A stretch of 64,000 nt of DNA from Streptomyces malaysiensis subsp. samsunensis (GCF_024519315.1 NZ_JANIIC010000017.1:62001-126000), one strand, 5' to 3'. Shown: positions 31,309-39,853, counted from the first letter of the stretch. Program-made: numbers and translations. Notes: generated from the letters alone by a model not told the origin.

Positions 31309-31731
31309 TCAAGTTGGGTTCTCGTGTGGTACGACGACGATCTGGTGCTCGTCCTCGTAGACGATCCTCCCCGGGTTGGACGACTGGATCATTCGGCACT
31401 CGATTCCATGAGCGGCGAGGATCTCCAGGTAGCCGTCCACCCGCGCGATCAGATGCTGGGACGTGGACTTGAACCAGGCCGCTGCTCCGGGGTGGAGCTT
31501 GTGGTCGTAGACCGTTGGGTCCGCGGTTGAGGGGTCGGGGTAGGCCGCGTTGTACCAGTCGTTGTTGGCTCGTCTGAAGCGCTCCTGCTCGGGGGGCAGC
31601 TTTCCGTTCCGTGCCAGGAGGTTGACGAGACCGAACACCCCGGTGAAGTAACCGCGCTGGTTCCGGATCGGGCTCTGGAAGCGTACGTAGGGGGCTTCGT
31701 CAGAGGGAGCCTTTGCTTCGCCGATTTTCAC
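31309..31731 (-). CDS. Unknown protein divergent from an XRE regulator
   Basis: About 140 residues from a GTG preceded by TAACAT only a few bases upstream, which would make a leaderless mRNA. Conserved-looking segments are YVRFQSPIRNQRGYFTGVFG, ANNDWYNAAYPDPS and KLHPGAAAWFKST, ending in EHQIVVVPHENPT. Soluble, mixed alpha/beta. I do not recognise the family. It is the first host gene after attR and is divergent from an XRE-family gene 256 bp away, an arrangement seen for toxin/antitoxin-like or regulated effector pairs; unproven. Confidence 0.6.
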   Translation of the reverse strand: MKIGEAKAPSDEAPYVRFQSPIRNQRGYFTGVFGLVNLLARNGKLPPEQERFRRANNDWYNAAYPDPSTADPTVYDHKLHPGAAAWFKSTSQHLIARVDGYLEILAAHGIECRMIQSSNPGRIVYEDEHQIVVVPHENPT

Positions 31732-31987
31732 GGTGCGGATGTTAGAGGCGGGCTGCGCTTCGCCGAGGCGCGTGGTGCCGGTGCCAGGCCCGGTGGTGGG
31801 TAGATCTGGCCGAAAAGCTATGGGTGGGGTGTTGGTGCAGGTCAGGGCTGGCGACCGGCGGTGTGGAGGGTTGGTCGTGGGTGGGGATCCCGGAAGTGGG
31901 CTTTTAGTTGTAGCTAAAGGTGGGAATCTGTAAACGAGGGCGCTCGAAGCCCGACGTCGGCACCATGCGCTGGGAGGGTGATTGAGC

Positions 31988-32314
31988 GTGCCGTGGAAGA
32001 GCAAAGGTGAGAAGGCGGAGGCCGCGGACCGCGCGGGGGCCCGGCTGGCGCGTCAGGCCACTGTGGAGGTCGCGGGGTTGCTGGGCAAGCGGGACATGAG
32101 CCGTGCTGACCTCGCCCGGCTCATGGGCGTCAGCCCGGGACGGGTGAGTCAAATACTGTCCGGGGATGAGAATTTGACGTTGCGGAGCCTCGCTGCCGTG
32201 GCCGAGGCCCTGGAGCTGGACGTCAAGATCAGTTTTGTGGAGCCCAAGGACGACGGGCCCCGCCGGGCGCATGGGCTGGGCGATGGGTCCGATGCCTTTG
32301 TCTTTGTTCCTTGA
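31988..32314 (+). CDS. XRE-family DNA-binding protein
   Basis: 108 residues. Cro/C1-type HTH at about 38-75: MSRADLARLMGVSPGRVSQI and NLTLRSLAAVAEALELDVKI. GTG start chosen for the GGGAGGG site 9 nt upstream; a TTG six bases earlier is too close to it. The upstream region holds AT-rich words (TTTTAGTTGTAGCTAAAGG) that could be its own operator. Resembles antitoxin-type XRE proteins. The divergent unknown gene is the obvious candidate target. Confidence 0.85.
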   Translation: MPWKSKGEKAEAADRAGARLARQATVEVAGLLGKRDMSRADLARLMGVSPGRVSQILSGDENLTLRSLAAVAEALELDVKISFVEPKDDGPRRAHGLGDGSDAFVFVP

Positions 32315-32380
32315 GGGCGTGTCGGGTGAGGGTTTCTGTGGATATCCCCGGCGGGCGTTGGCGTGTTGTCCTGTGTCGCT

Positions 32381-33178
32381 TCAGGGGTGTGGCGTGCCCG
32401 TCGTGGCGAGTGCGCGCACCGTCAGGGCCTCGTCCCGGAGGCGTATGAGTTCCCGGTCGCCGCTGCGCTTGCCGGTGCGGTAGCCGAACTCCAGCATGCG
32501 GACGCAGGCGTCCATGGCCATCGCCAGGGCCTGGCGGCGGTCCTCCGCCTCCTCACGGGTCGGGGTGTGCAGATCCGGCGGGAACTCCTGGACCTCGCGC
32601 TGCCGGCACTTCGCCTCGATGTCGGCCTCGACCTTGGCCGCGTCGTCCAGGAGCTGGTCGACCTCCTCGTACAGGGTGTTGATCGTCGTCTTGTCCTTGG
32701 CCGCGGGGGCGCAGCCGCGCAGGTGGCGGCGGGCCTCGAAGGCGAATATGCGCAGCTGGGCCACGTTCTGGAAGTCCCTGACCAGCCGGTGGCAGTGGAT
32801 GTACATGTCGTGGACGAGCCGTCGTTCCAGCTCGCTCAGCAGTACCGCGATGCCCAGCGTGATCACGGCCACGAAGGGCGGGGTGGACTGCTGGTTCTGC
32901 TGCTGGCGGACGCGAGGCGCCAGGGCCCCGCCCGCGGCGGCAGCGGCCACGGCGGGTGGCACATCGGCGGCGTGCGGCAGCAGCAGGGTGATGGTGAGCA
33001 GCGCCGCCGCGCAGGTGCAGGCGATGATTCCGCAGCACAGCGCCGTGGACCGTACGGTCCCCAGCAGGCGGCCCTTGTCGGCGAAGCGATGGACCAGCGA
33101 GATCCACGTGACCATCGCGCAGACGCCTATGGGTAACGCGGCATCCGCGAACCACCCCTGTGCGTAGAGCTCGTGCAA
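32381..33178 (-). CDS. Membrane protein with cytosolic helical domain, unknown family
   Basis: About 265 residues. Hydrophobic segments near 12-28, 43-68 (TALCCGIIACTCAAALLTIT) and 100-113; the C-terminal ~150 residues are charged and helical (TLYEEVDQLLDDAAKVEADI). The start is uncertain: the frame opens with TTG, with GGGGGAG close upstream. Family not recognised. Confidence 0.6.
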   Translation of the reverse strand: MHELYAQGWFADAALPIGVCAMVTWISLVHRFADKGRLLGTVRSTALCCGIIACTCAAALLTITLLLPHAADVPPAVAAAAAGGALAPRVRQQQNQQSTPPFVAVITLGIAVLLSELERRLVHDMYIHCHRLVRDFQNVAQLRIFAFEARRHLRGCAPAAKDKTTINTLYEEVDQLLDDAAKVEADIEAKCRQREVQEFPPDLHTPTREEAEDRRQALAMAMDACVRMLEFGYRTGKRSGDRELIRLRDEALTVRALATTGTPHP

Positions 33179-33662
33179 TGCTCCCCCTGCTCGCGCCTCG
33201 GTGCCGGTGCGCCGGAGGCGGTCGGCCGATCACCGGGCACTGGGCACCGGTCGTGGTGCACCGGTCGCGGGGAGAGCGGGAATCCCTTCACTGTCCGCCT
33301 CTGGGGCGGAAGCACCGGCGAGTGGGCGTGTGGTTCCTGGGCCGTTCGGTGCCCGCGCCGTCTGGTTCCTGCGCCGTCTGGCTATGCCGGTTGGTCCTAC
33401 AGCCGCTCGGCCCTACGTCGCCCCGTCCCCGCGCCGTTCGGTCCCCTGCGCCGCCTGGTTCCGACGTCCTTCGGTGCCCGCGCCCCTCGGTTCCTGTACG
33501 GAGCGCCTCGTCGCGTGGTCACGATAGTGCTCTTCGTTCCCATAGCGCACGGCTCACCGCCCGTGTACCGCTGGATCGCGCCGCCTCTGGCGTTCTGCCG
33601 TACGTCTGGCGCCTCCGCTCCGTTCATCCGGCCCAGGGCGTCGGGCGTTCGGCCGGCACGCG
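33179..33662. other. Non-coding region with degenerate repeats
   Basis: No gene is supported. Variations on GCCGTTCGGTGCCCGCGCC and GCCGTCTGGTTCCTG recur several times between 33340 and 33500, suggesting a decayed repeat array. Confidence 0.55.
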
Positions 33663-34748
33663 TCAGGCCCACGCCTCCGGGGGCTGGAGGTGGCGGGCGG
33701 CGCTGCGGGCCGCGGAGGCGACGGTGGCGCGGGCCTCGTGCGGGGGCAGGCCGGTGTCGAGCGCGGCATCGATCAGGGCGGGGGCCAACTCCGGCCCGGC
33801 GCCCGTCTCGTAGGCGCGGCAGGCCGCCCAGAACAGCCGGTCATTGCGCTGACCCTCCCGTGAGGCGCGGACGAACCGTACGAGCCCCTCCAGGGCGGCG
33901 GGGTGCGGGTCACGGGACGGCGGGCCGGGGCGGTACGAGCGGGGCGGGGCCGGGCGCGGGGGTGTGAGCAGGCGCAGCAGGGCGGCCGGGACGGGGGCCG
34001 GGTCCCAGGCGGGGGAGCCGGGCGCGAGGCGGTAGCTGCCGTGCGAACCGTATGAGCCGGGGCCGACCAGATAGCCGCCCATCCCGCGGACGTCGATGCC
34101 GGGGGCCAGACGGCCCGCGGAGTTGGGGACGGCGAGGCCGGGCGGGCCGCTCAGCCATAGATGGCGGCCACCGCTCGGGGTGAGCACGGTGACCGTACGG
34201 GGGATGGGGAAGGCATGCTCGCGGGCCAGCCGGGCGAGGGCGGCCAGACCGTTCGTGCCGTCCTTACCGTGCTCCGGGCCGCTCTTGCCGGCTTCCGTGC
34301 CGTCCTTACCGTTCTCACCGTCCTCCATGACGCCCTTACGGTTCGCATCGGGCCTCCAGGGCCGACCGTCCCGGTCGCCCGTCGCTCCCCCGGCCACCTG
34401 AGGTCTTCCCGGCTTTCCCGGCTTTCCGGGATATCCCGGCCGGCCGTCCTTGAGGTCGAGGTCGATGCCGATGAGGTGGTACGGGGCGTATCCGCAGGCG
34501 ATGCCGTAGCCGGTGGCCCAGGGGGCGGCGGCGAACAGGGCGCGGATCGCCCGCGGGTCCGCCGACGCGTCATGGACTCCATGGCCCAGCCGCCCGCATT
34601 CACCGCGGCACGGCAGGGGCGCCGGGTCGTGGTGGTGGGGGGAGCGCACGGCGGGCAGCTTCGCGCGGGTCAGCGGGATCACGCGGAAGCCATGGGCGGC
34701 GGCGGTCAGGGCGTGGGCAAGAGCATGGGCGAGTGAGGGATTCGCCAT
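33663..34748 (-). CDS. Chromosomal prim-pol protein with Gly/Lys-rich insertion
   Basis: 361 residues. Prim-pol features: ALTAAAHGFRVIPLTRAKLP, the acid pair in LIGIDLDLKDGRPG, VLTPSGGRHLWLSGPPG and GMGGYLVGPGSYG. Between the acid motif and the rest is a ~75-residue low-complexity insertion made of YPGKPGKPGRP and DGENGKDGTEAGKSGPEHGK, collagen-like in composition. The C-terminal region matches PriCT-like helices (EGQRNDRLFWAACRAYETG), as in the AICE-1 prim-pol. No helicase gene is next to it, so it may be a domesticated element gene. Confidence 0.85.
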   Translation of the reverse strand: MANPSLAHALAHALTAAAHGFRVIPLTRAKLPAVRSPHHHDPAPLPCRGECGRLGHGVHDASADPRAIRALFAAAPWATGYGIACGYAPYHLIGIDLDLKDGRPGYPGKPGKPGRPQVAGGATGDRDGRPWRPDANRKGVMEDGENGKDGTEAGKSGPEHGKDGTNGLAALARLAREHAFPIPRTVTVLTPSGGRHLWLSGPPGLAVPNSAGRLAPGIDVRGMGGYLVGPGSYGSHGSYRLAPGSPAWDPAPVPAALLRLLTPPRPAPPRSYRPGPPSRDPHPAALEGLVRFVRASREGQRNDRLFWAACRAYETGAGPELAPALIDAALDTGLPPHEARATVASAARSAARHLQPPEAWA

Positions 34749-35051
34749 GCCATCCATTTTCGGACAAGTGTTCGGTAATGGGAAGAGGGCCCGGCGAGTC
34801 GCCGAGGATGGCCGAAATTATGTGGAACCGGCTCCCCTGTAGGGCTCGCCCCGGCGTCCGGCGAGGTGGTGTACCGGCGCACTGGCGCGTCGGCCGGAGT
34901 GGGGGCGGGAGGGGTGTTTAAAACAAGTTCGTCATGCTTGCGTGGTAATTCCAGCGGCTCATATGCATCGTCCGGGAATCGGTGGGCAACTCTGCTTCCG
35001 CGACGCTTCCCGAGCGAGCGTCGGAGGAATCGGAGCAACGGAGGAATCGAG
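34749..35051. other. Intergenic region before small ORF
   Basis: No supported gene. A relatively A/T-rich promoter-like stretch (GTGTTTAAAACAAG, about 34914-34927) precedes the candidate small gene at 35052. Confidence 0.4.
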
Positions 35052-35183
35052 ATGGCGGACACCCGGACAGGTCTTGGCCGTACCGGCCGCGTCATCGCCG
35101 CGTCGCCGCTCTCCGCGTCCAGGGCGGGGCGTGGCTCCTGGGATCTGACCCGATCACACGGAGGCAGGTCGCCGCCATCGTGA
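35052..35183 (+). CDS. Candidate 43-residue small protein
   Basis: Reads MADTRTGLGRTGRVIAASPL and continues to a stop; Arg/Ser/Gly-rich. Supported mainly by a strong GGAGG 8 nt before the ATG and by a good terminator about 100 bp downstream. A second short frame (GTG at 35180) overlaps its end. No family recognised; may be spurious. Confidence 0.3.
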   Translation: MADTRTGLGRTGRVIAASPLSASRAGRGSWDLTRSHGGRSPPS

Positions 35184-35279
35184 GCGCTCGTAAGGGAGAC
35201 GCAGGCGCGAAGCGGTGTCCGATCGATCTGAGTGAGCTGTGGTGATTCATTGAGCGAAACGGGACGGGTGAGGTCGTAC

Positions 35280-35315
35280 GGTCGCGCGATGGCGTATCGA
35301 TGCCATCGCGCGACC
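35280..35315. terminator. Hairpin terminator
   Basis: Perfect 14-bp stem GGTCGCGCGATGGC with its complement and an 8-nt loop, followed by TT. It insulates the downstream MaoC operon from upstream transcription. Confidence 0.85.
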
Positions 35316-35341
35316 TTGCGTGGTGGTGTGCTTCAGCGTTC

Positions 35342-35376
35342 TTGACAGCGTCGATTTATCTGACGGATAGTCAGAT
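35342..35376 (+). promoter_or_regulatory. Sigma-70-type promoter overlapped by a dyad operator
   Basis: TTGACA at 35342-35347 is followed after 18 bp by GATAGT. The dyad ATCTGAC-n5-GTCAGAT (35358-35376) covers the -10 element, so a bound dimeric repressor, most likely TetR-type, would block the MaoC operon promoter. No TetR gene is adjacent. Confidence 0.65.
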
Positions 35377-35410
35377 GGCTTTCTACGGCAGACATGCGGC
35401 AGGGGAAGCG

Positions 35411-36409
35411 ATGACGCGCGATGAGCTGGGTGTTGACCCGGACGAGCTGTACGGACGGCTGAAGGCGTACGAGGGACGGACGGCCGCGAGCGGCGGCACG
35501 GGCCGGGACCCCGTCAACGAGCCGATGATCAGGCACTGGTGCGAGGCGATGGGCGACACCAACCCCGCCTATCCGGGTATCGCCCCGCCGACGATGCTGC
35601 AAGCGTGGACGATGGGCGGGCTGGCCGGGCACCCCGGCGGTTCGGCCCGCTCCGAGGCGTACGACGAGCTGCTGGCGTTGCTCGACGACGCGGGCTGCGC
35701 CTCGGTGGTCGCCACCGACTGCGAGCAGGAGTATCTGAGGCCGCTGCGCCCCGGCGACCAGGTCACCTTCGACGCGGTCATCGAGTCGGTGTCGCCGCGC
35801 AAGACCACCAAGCTGGGCACCGGATACTTCGTCACCACCCGGATGAACGTCCGCGCGGGGGACGGTGAGGACGGCGACGGCGGTGAGCTGGTCGGCACCC
35901 ACCGCTTCCGCATCCTCAAGTACGCACCCGCGCGGCCGAAGACGAAGGCGAAGCCGGAGCCGAAACCGGCCTCGGAGACGAATCGGGAGCCGGAGCCCAC
36001 GGCCGACCGTCCCCGCCGCCCCCGCCCCGTCATCAACCGCGACAACGCCGGTTTCTGGGAGGGCGTCGCCCGGCATCAGCTGCTCATCCAGCGCTGCCTG
36101 GACTGCGGCGCCCCGCGCTTCCCCTGGCTGCCCGGGTGTGGGGGGTGCGGTTCCCAGCGGTGGGAGGCGGTCGAGGCGTCCGGCGCCGGCACGGTGTTCA
36201 GCTATGTGGTCATGCACCATCCGCCGTTCCCCGCCTTCGACCCGCCCTACGCGGTCGGCCTGATCGAGCTCGCGGAGGGGGTGCGGATGGTCAGCGGCAT
36301 CACCGGGGTGCCGTACGACAAGGTGCGCATCGGCATGCCCGTCGAGCTGGAGTTCCTGCGTGTGGACGAGGAGCTGGAGCTGCCCGTGTTCCGGGGCGCG
36401 GAGGCGTGA
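35411..36409 (+). CDS. MaoC-like N-terminal / DUF35 OB-fold fusion protein (ChsH2-like)
   Basis: 332 residues. The N-terminal hotdog MaoC-type hydratase half (about 1-175) is joined by a Lys/Pro/Glu linker to a DUF35 half with zinc ribbon CLDCGAPRFPWLPGCGGCG and an OB fold (GTVFSYVVMHHPPFPAF, YAVGLIELAEG). The arrangement equals ChsH2 of mycobacterial sterol side-chain degradation, where the DUF35 half docks the Ltp2 aldolase. ATG chosen with AGGGGAAG upstream. First gene of a three-gene operon. Confidence 0.9.
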   Translation: MTRDELGVDPDELYGRLKAYEGRTAASGGTGRDPVNEPMIRHWCEAMGDTNPAYPGIAPPTMLQAWTMGGLAGHPGGSARSEAYDELLALLDDAGCASVVATDCEQEYLRPLRPGDQVTFDAVIESVSPRKTTKLGTGYFVTTRMNVRAGDGEDGDGGELVGTHRFRILKYAPARPKTKAKPEPKPASETNREPEPTADRPRRPRPVINRDNAGFWEGVARHQLLIQRCLDCGAPRFPWLPGCGGCGSQRWEAVEASGAGTVFSYVVMHHPPFPAFDPPYAVGLIELAEGVRMVSGITGVPYDKVRIGMPVELEFLRVDEELELPVFRGAEA

Positions 36410-36468
36410 GGGGCGTGAGGAATGAGGGGAACGGACGTGGCATGAGGGACGGACGAGGAGGCGGCCCT

Positions 36469-36954
36469 ATGACGGTGCGTACGGGCGATGAGCTGCCCCC
36501 GCTGCGTATCCCGATCACCCGGACCCTGATCGTCGCAGGCGCCCTCGCATCCCGGGACTACCAGGATGTGCACCACGACGCCGAGGCTGCCAGGGAGAAG
36601 GGCTCCCCGGACATCTTCATGAACATCCTCACCACCAATGGGCTGGTCGGCCGGTACATCACCGATCACTTCGGGCCGCGGGCGCGGCTCCGTAAGGTCG
36701 CGATCCGGCTCGGGGCGCCCAACTACCCCGGGGATGAGATGGTGTTGACGGGCGAGGTCACCTCGGTCGCGGAGGGCACGGCGGAGGTCGCCGTCATCGG
36801 CAGGAACGGCATCGGCCACCATGTGACCGGCAAGGTCACGGTGCGGCTCCCCAGCGACGTCCGCGCGACAGCCGATGTCCGCGCGACAGCCGACGTCCCC
36901 GCGGCCGCCGACATCCCCACGACCGACATCCCCGCGACAGCGGACGCCCGATGA
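36469..36954 (+). CDS. MaoC family dehydratase (ChsH1-like) with repetitive tail
   Basis: 161 residues. The hotdog core includes the hydratase motif region ASRDYQDVHHDAEAAREKGS and MNILTTNGLVGRYITDHFGP. The partner of the preceding protein in a ChsH1-ChsH2-like enoyl-CoA hydratase. The last ~30 residues are an unusual repeat (DVRATADVRATADVPAAAD...), from 30-bp-like duplications in the DNA. Strong GGAGG before the ATG; ATGA overlap with the thiolase gene. Confidence 0.9.
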   Translation: MTVRTGDELPPLRIPITRTLIVAGALASRDYQDVHHDAEAAREKGSPDIFMNILTTNGLVGRYITDHFGPRARLRKVAIRLGAPNYPGDEMVLTGEVTSVAEGTAEVAVIGRNGIGHHVTGKVTVRLPSDVRATADVRATADVPAAADIPTTDIPATADAR

Positions 36955-38117
36955 GCGCCCGCAAAGCGGACACCCTGGGTGGCCGGGCCGCCATCGTCGG
37001 CATCGGCGCCACCGAGTTCTCCAAGGACTCGGGCCGCAGCGAGCTGAAGCTGGCGGTCGAGGCCGTCCACGCGGCCCTTGACGATGCGGGGCTCACCCCG
37101 GCCGATGTGGACGGGCTGGTCACCTTCACCATGGACACCAGCCCCGAGATCTCCGTGGCGCAGGCGTGCGGCATCGGCGATCTCACCTTCTTCTCGCGCG
37201 TCCACTACGGCGGCGGCGCGGCCTGCGCCACCGTGCAGCAGGCCGCGCTCGCGGTCGCGACCGGGGTCGCCGAGGTCGTCGTCTGCTACCGCGCGTTCAA
37301 CGAGCGCTCGGGGCGCCGCTTCGGCTCCGGCGTACAGCACCGCGAGCCGTCCGCCGAGGGCGCCGCGCTGGGCTGGTCGCTGCCCTTCGGGCTGCTGACC
37401 CCGGCCTCCTGGGTTGCCATGGCCGCGCAGCGCTATCTGTACGCCTACGGGCTGAAACCTGAGGTTTTCGGCCATGTGGCGGTCACCGACCGCCGTCACG
37501 CGGCCACCAACCCGGCCGCGTATTTCCACGGCAAGCCGATCACCCTCGCCGAGCACGCTGCCTCCCGCTGGATCGTCGAGCCGCTGCGGCTGCTCGACTG
37601 CTGTCAGGAGACGGACGGCGGCCAGGCGATCGTGGTCACCAGCGTGGAGCGGGCGCGCGATCTGCCGCGTCCGCCCGCCGTGATCACGGCCGCGGCGCAG
37701 GGCGCGGGCCGTGGCCAGGAGCAGATGACGAGCTTCTACCGCGACGATCTGACGGGGCTGCCCGAGATGGGGGTGGTCGCCCGTCAGCTGTGGCGTAGCG
37801 GCGGACTGACCCCCGCCGACATCGACGTGGCCATCCTCTACGACCACTTCACGCCATTTGTGCTGATGCAGCTGGAGGAGTTCGGCTTCTGCGGGCGCGG
37901 TGAGGCGGCCGGATTCGTCGCCGAGGACGCGCTGCCGCTCAATACGCACGGCGGTCAGCTCGGTGAGGCGTATCTGCATGGGATGAACGGGATCGCCGAG
38001 GCCGTCCGCCAGATCCGCGGCACCTCCGTCAACCAGGTGCCGGGGGCCGCCCGCGCCCTGGTCACCGCTGGCACCGGGGTACCGACATCCGGGCTTCTCC
38101 TCGGCGCAGACGGCTGA
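36951..38117 (+). CDS. Thiolase-like lipid-transfer protein (Ltp2-like)
   Basis: 388 residues. Thiolase fold starting GGRAAIVGIGATEFSKDSGR, with RVHYGGGAACATVQQAALA, YDHFTPFVLMQLEEFGFCGR and NTHGGQLGEAYLHGMNG. Ltp2 proteins act as retro-aldolases that cleave the product of the ChsH1-ChsH2 hydratase, completing removal of a short side chain from steroid-CoA substrates. The three genes here form the complete set by overlap. The substrate in this organism is inferred only. Confidence 0.9.
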   Translation: MSARKADTLGGRAAIVGIGATEFSKDSGRSELKLAVEAVHAALDDAGLTPADVDGLVTFTMDTSPEISVAQACGIGDLTFFSRVHYGGGAACATVQQAALAVATGVAEVVVCYRAFNERSGRRFGSGVQHREPSAEGAALGWSLPFGLLTPASWVAMAAQRYLYAYGLKPEVFGHVAVTDRRHAATNPAAYFHGKPITLAEHAASRWIVEPLRLLDCCQETDGGQAIVVTSVERARDLPRPPAVITAAAQGAGRGQEQMTSFYRDDLTGLPEMGVVARQLWRSGGLTPADIDVAILYDHFTPFVLMQLEEFGFCGRGEAAGFVAEDALPLNTHGGQLGEAYLHGMNGIAEAVRQIRGTSVNQVPGAARALVTAGTGVPTSGLLLGADG

Positions 38118-38170
38118 ACCGCGCGCGTGTCGGCGGTATCGGGCCGCCGAGCTCCACCTTCACTCGTCGT

Positions 38171-39034
38171 ATGACCCGAAGTATGACTCGAAGCAGGCAG
38201 AGCGGATGGCAGGTCACGGGCTGGACCGCCGGTCTGGCCGCGGCACTTGCCACCGCGATCGCCGGTGCCACCCCCGCCGCCTCGGCGGAGGTCCTGCCCG
38301 ACCCCCGCCCCCTGGGCGCCGAGGTCTACGAGGGCTGGGCCTTCGACACCTGCCATGCGCCCTCCCTCGCCACCCTGCGCGCGTGGAACAGCTCCCGCTA
38401 CCGGGCCGTCGGCGTCTATTACGCGGGCCGTGGCCGGGCCTGTGCGAGCCAGCCCAACCTCACCGTCTCCTGGATGCGCGGCGTCAAGAGCATGAAGTGG
38501 CGGGTGCTGCCCATCTTCGTCGGATCCCAGTCCCCTTGCGTCCGCAACACCAACAAGAAGCATGTGCCCATCGGCGGCAAGCCCTTCTCCCAGGGGCAGA
38601 CGGAGGGCAAGGACGCGGTGGCCCGCGCCAAGGCGCTGTCCCTGAAGAAGCGCAGCGCGCTCTACCTCGACATGGAGGCGTACGACCTGAAAAAGACGAG
38701 CTGCGCCGCCAAGACGCTCTCCTTCATCCGCGGCTGGAACCGCGAGGTCCGCTCGCGCGGCTTCTTCCCCGGCTTCTACAGCAGCGCCGAGTCCGGGGTG
38801 CGCCATATGGAGCAGGCCCGCCGGGCCGGGGTCCATGACCTGCCCTCCGTGATGTGGTTCGCGCGCTGGAGCGGTAAGGCGTCGCTCTACGGGGAGCCGA
38901 CGCTGGCCGGGAGCGCGTGGAATCCGCACCGCCGCATCCACCAGTACAAGGGCAATGTGGATGTGACGCACGGCGGCCGGAAGTTGCGCATCGACCGCAA
39001 CAAGGTGGACGCGCCGGTCGCGATCATCAAGTGA
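38171..39034 (+). CDS. Secreted DUF1906 glycoside hydrolase-like protein
   Basis: 287 residues with a signal peptide (TGWTAGLAAALATAIAGATP, cleavage near ASAE). The DUF1906 domain, a GH25-like TIM barrel, contains GWAFDTCHAPSLATLRAW, VGVYYAGRGRAC, ALYLDMEAYD and GFFPGFYSSAESG, with a C-terminal RRIHQYKGNVDVTHGG. Probably acts on peptidoglycan or another extracellular polymer. A CHAP or binding domain is absent. Confidence 0.88.
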   Translation: MTRSMTRSRQSGWQVTGWTAGLAAALATAIAGATPAASAEVLPDPRPLGAEVYEGWAFDTCHAPSLATLRAWNSSRYRAVGVYYAGRGRACASQPNLTVSWMRGVKSMKWRVLPIFVGSQSPCVRNTNKKHVPIGGKPFSQGQTEGKDAVARAKALSLKKRSALYLDMEAYDLKKTSCAAKTLSFIRGWNREVRSRGFFPGFYSSAESGVRHMEQARRAGVHDLPSVMWFARWSGKASLYGEPTLAGSAWNPHRRIHQYKGNVDVTHGGRKLRIDRNKVDAPVAIIK

Positions 39035-39077
39035 GCCGCCGTGGGCGCCAACACGCCCCGGCCTCCGGAAGCGTGAC

Positions 39078-39183
39078 TCCCGGAGAGCCCGGAGATCCCG
39101 GAGAACTCGGAGAGCCCGGAGAGCCCGGAAGACCGGCAGAGTCCGCAGGACCCGGACAGCCCGGCCGACCCGGAGAATCCCCG
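39078..39183. repeat. 9-bp tandem repeats CCCGGAGAN
   Basis: Six clear units (39078-39131) and several weaker ones. In one plus-strand frame they spell a collagen-like PGE/PGD pattern, but there is no convincing gene around it; it lies between the DUF1906 stop and the sigma factor. Confidence 0.8.
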
Positions 39184-39319
39184 GGAAGAACCCTGACCCT
39201 CCACCCGCCCCCTCCCCCCGCAGTAGGTGGTGCCAGCCCCACCCGTACACCCTGAGGCTGATCCGCCTTCGGCACTTATGGCCGATCCGCTTCGACCTGC
39301 TCGCTTCTAGCGTTGAGCC

Positions 39320-39853
39320 ATGACCACGACCGTGTGCACAGGCGTATCCGCGGCCGCGTTCCCGTCGTTCAGCTCGTACGTACGGGCGCGGGGGCCCGTG
39401 CTGCTGCGCACCGCCCGCTCGCTGACCTCCAACGTCTGCGACGCCGAGGATCTGCTCCAGACCGCGCTGACCAAGACGTACCTGGCGTGGGAGCGCATCG
39501 AGGACCACAACGCGCTGGACGGCTATGTGCGGCGCGCCCTGGTCAACACCCGCACCTCGCAGTGGCGCAAGCGCAAGATCGACGAATTCGTCTGCGATGA
39601 GCTGCCCGAGCCCGAGACGGTGCCCGCCCCGGACCCGGCCGAACGGCAGGTCGTCCGCGACGCGCTGTGGCGCGCCGTACTGCGGCTGCCGGACCGTCAG
39701 CGGGCGATGGTAGTCCTCAGGTACTACGAGGACCTGAGCGAGGCGCAGACGGCGGAGGTCCTCGGGGTGTCGGTCGGCACCGTCAAGAGCGCGGTCTCAC
39801 GCGCCCTCGGCAAGCTCCGCGAGGACCCGGAGCTTGGCCACGCCGCCGCGTGA
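39320..39853 (+). CDS. SigE-subfamily ECF RNA polymerase sigma factor
   Basis: 177 residues. Sigma region 2 (about 18-85; LLRTARSLTSNVCDAEDLLQ, then TKTYLAWERI) and region 4 (about 115-170; LPDRQRAMVVLRYYEDLSEA, VLGVSVGTVKSAVSRALGKL). The SigE-type streptomycete ECF group (SigE family RNA polymerase sigma factor) often lacks an adjacent anti-sigma gene, as here. ATG start as given. Confidence 0.92.
   Translation: MTTTVCTGVSAAAFPSFSSYVRARGPVLLRTARSLTSNVCDAEDLLQTALTKTYLAWERIEDHNALDGYVRRALVNTRTSQWRKRKIDEFVCDELPEPETVPAPDPAERQVVRDALWRAVLRLPDRQRAMVVLRYYEDLSEAQTAEVLGVSVGTVKSAVSRALGKLREDPELGHAAA

Noticed and set aside
33179..33662. Frames in the repeat-rich gap before the prim-pol gene
   Set aside because: No recognisable domain or ribosome site; the open frames follow from GC bias and degenerate repeats.
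39078..39255. Collagen-like PGE frame after the DUF1906 gene
   Set aside because: No start or ribosome site near it and the frame overlaps the DUF1906 end in another phase; kept only as a DNA repeat.
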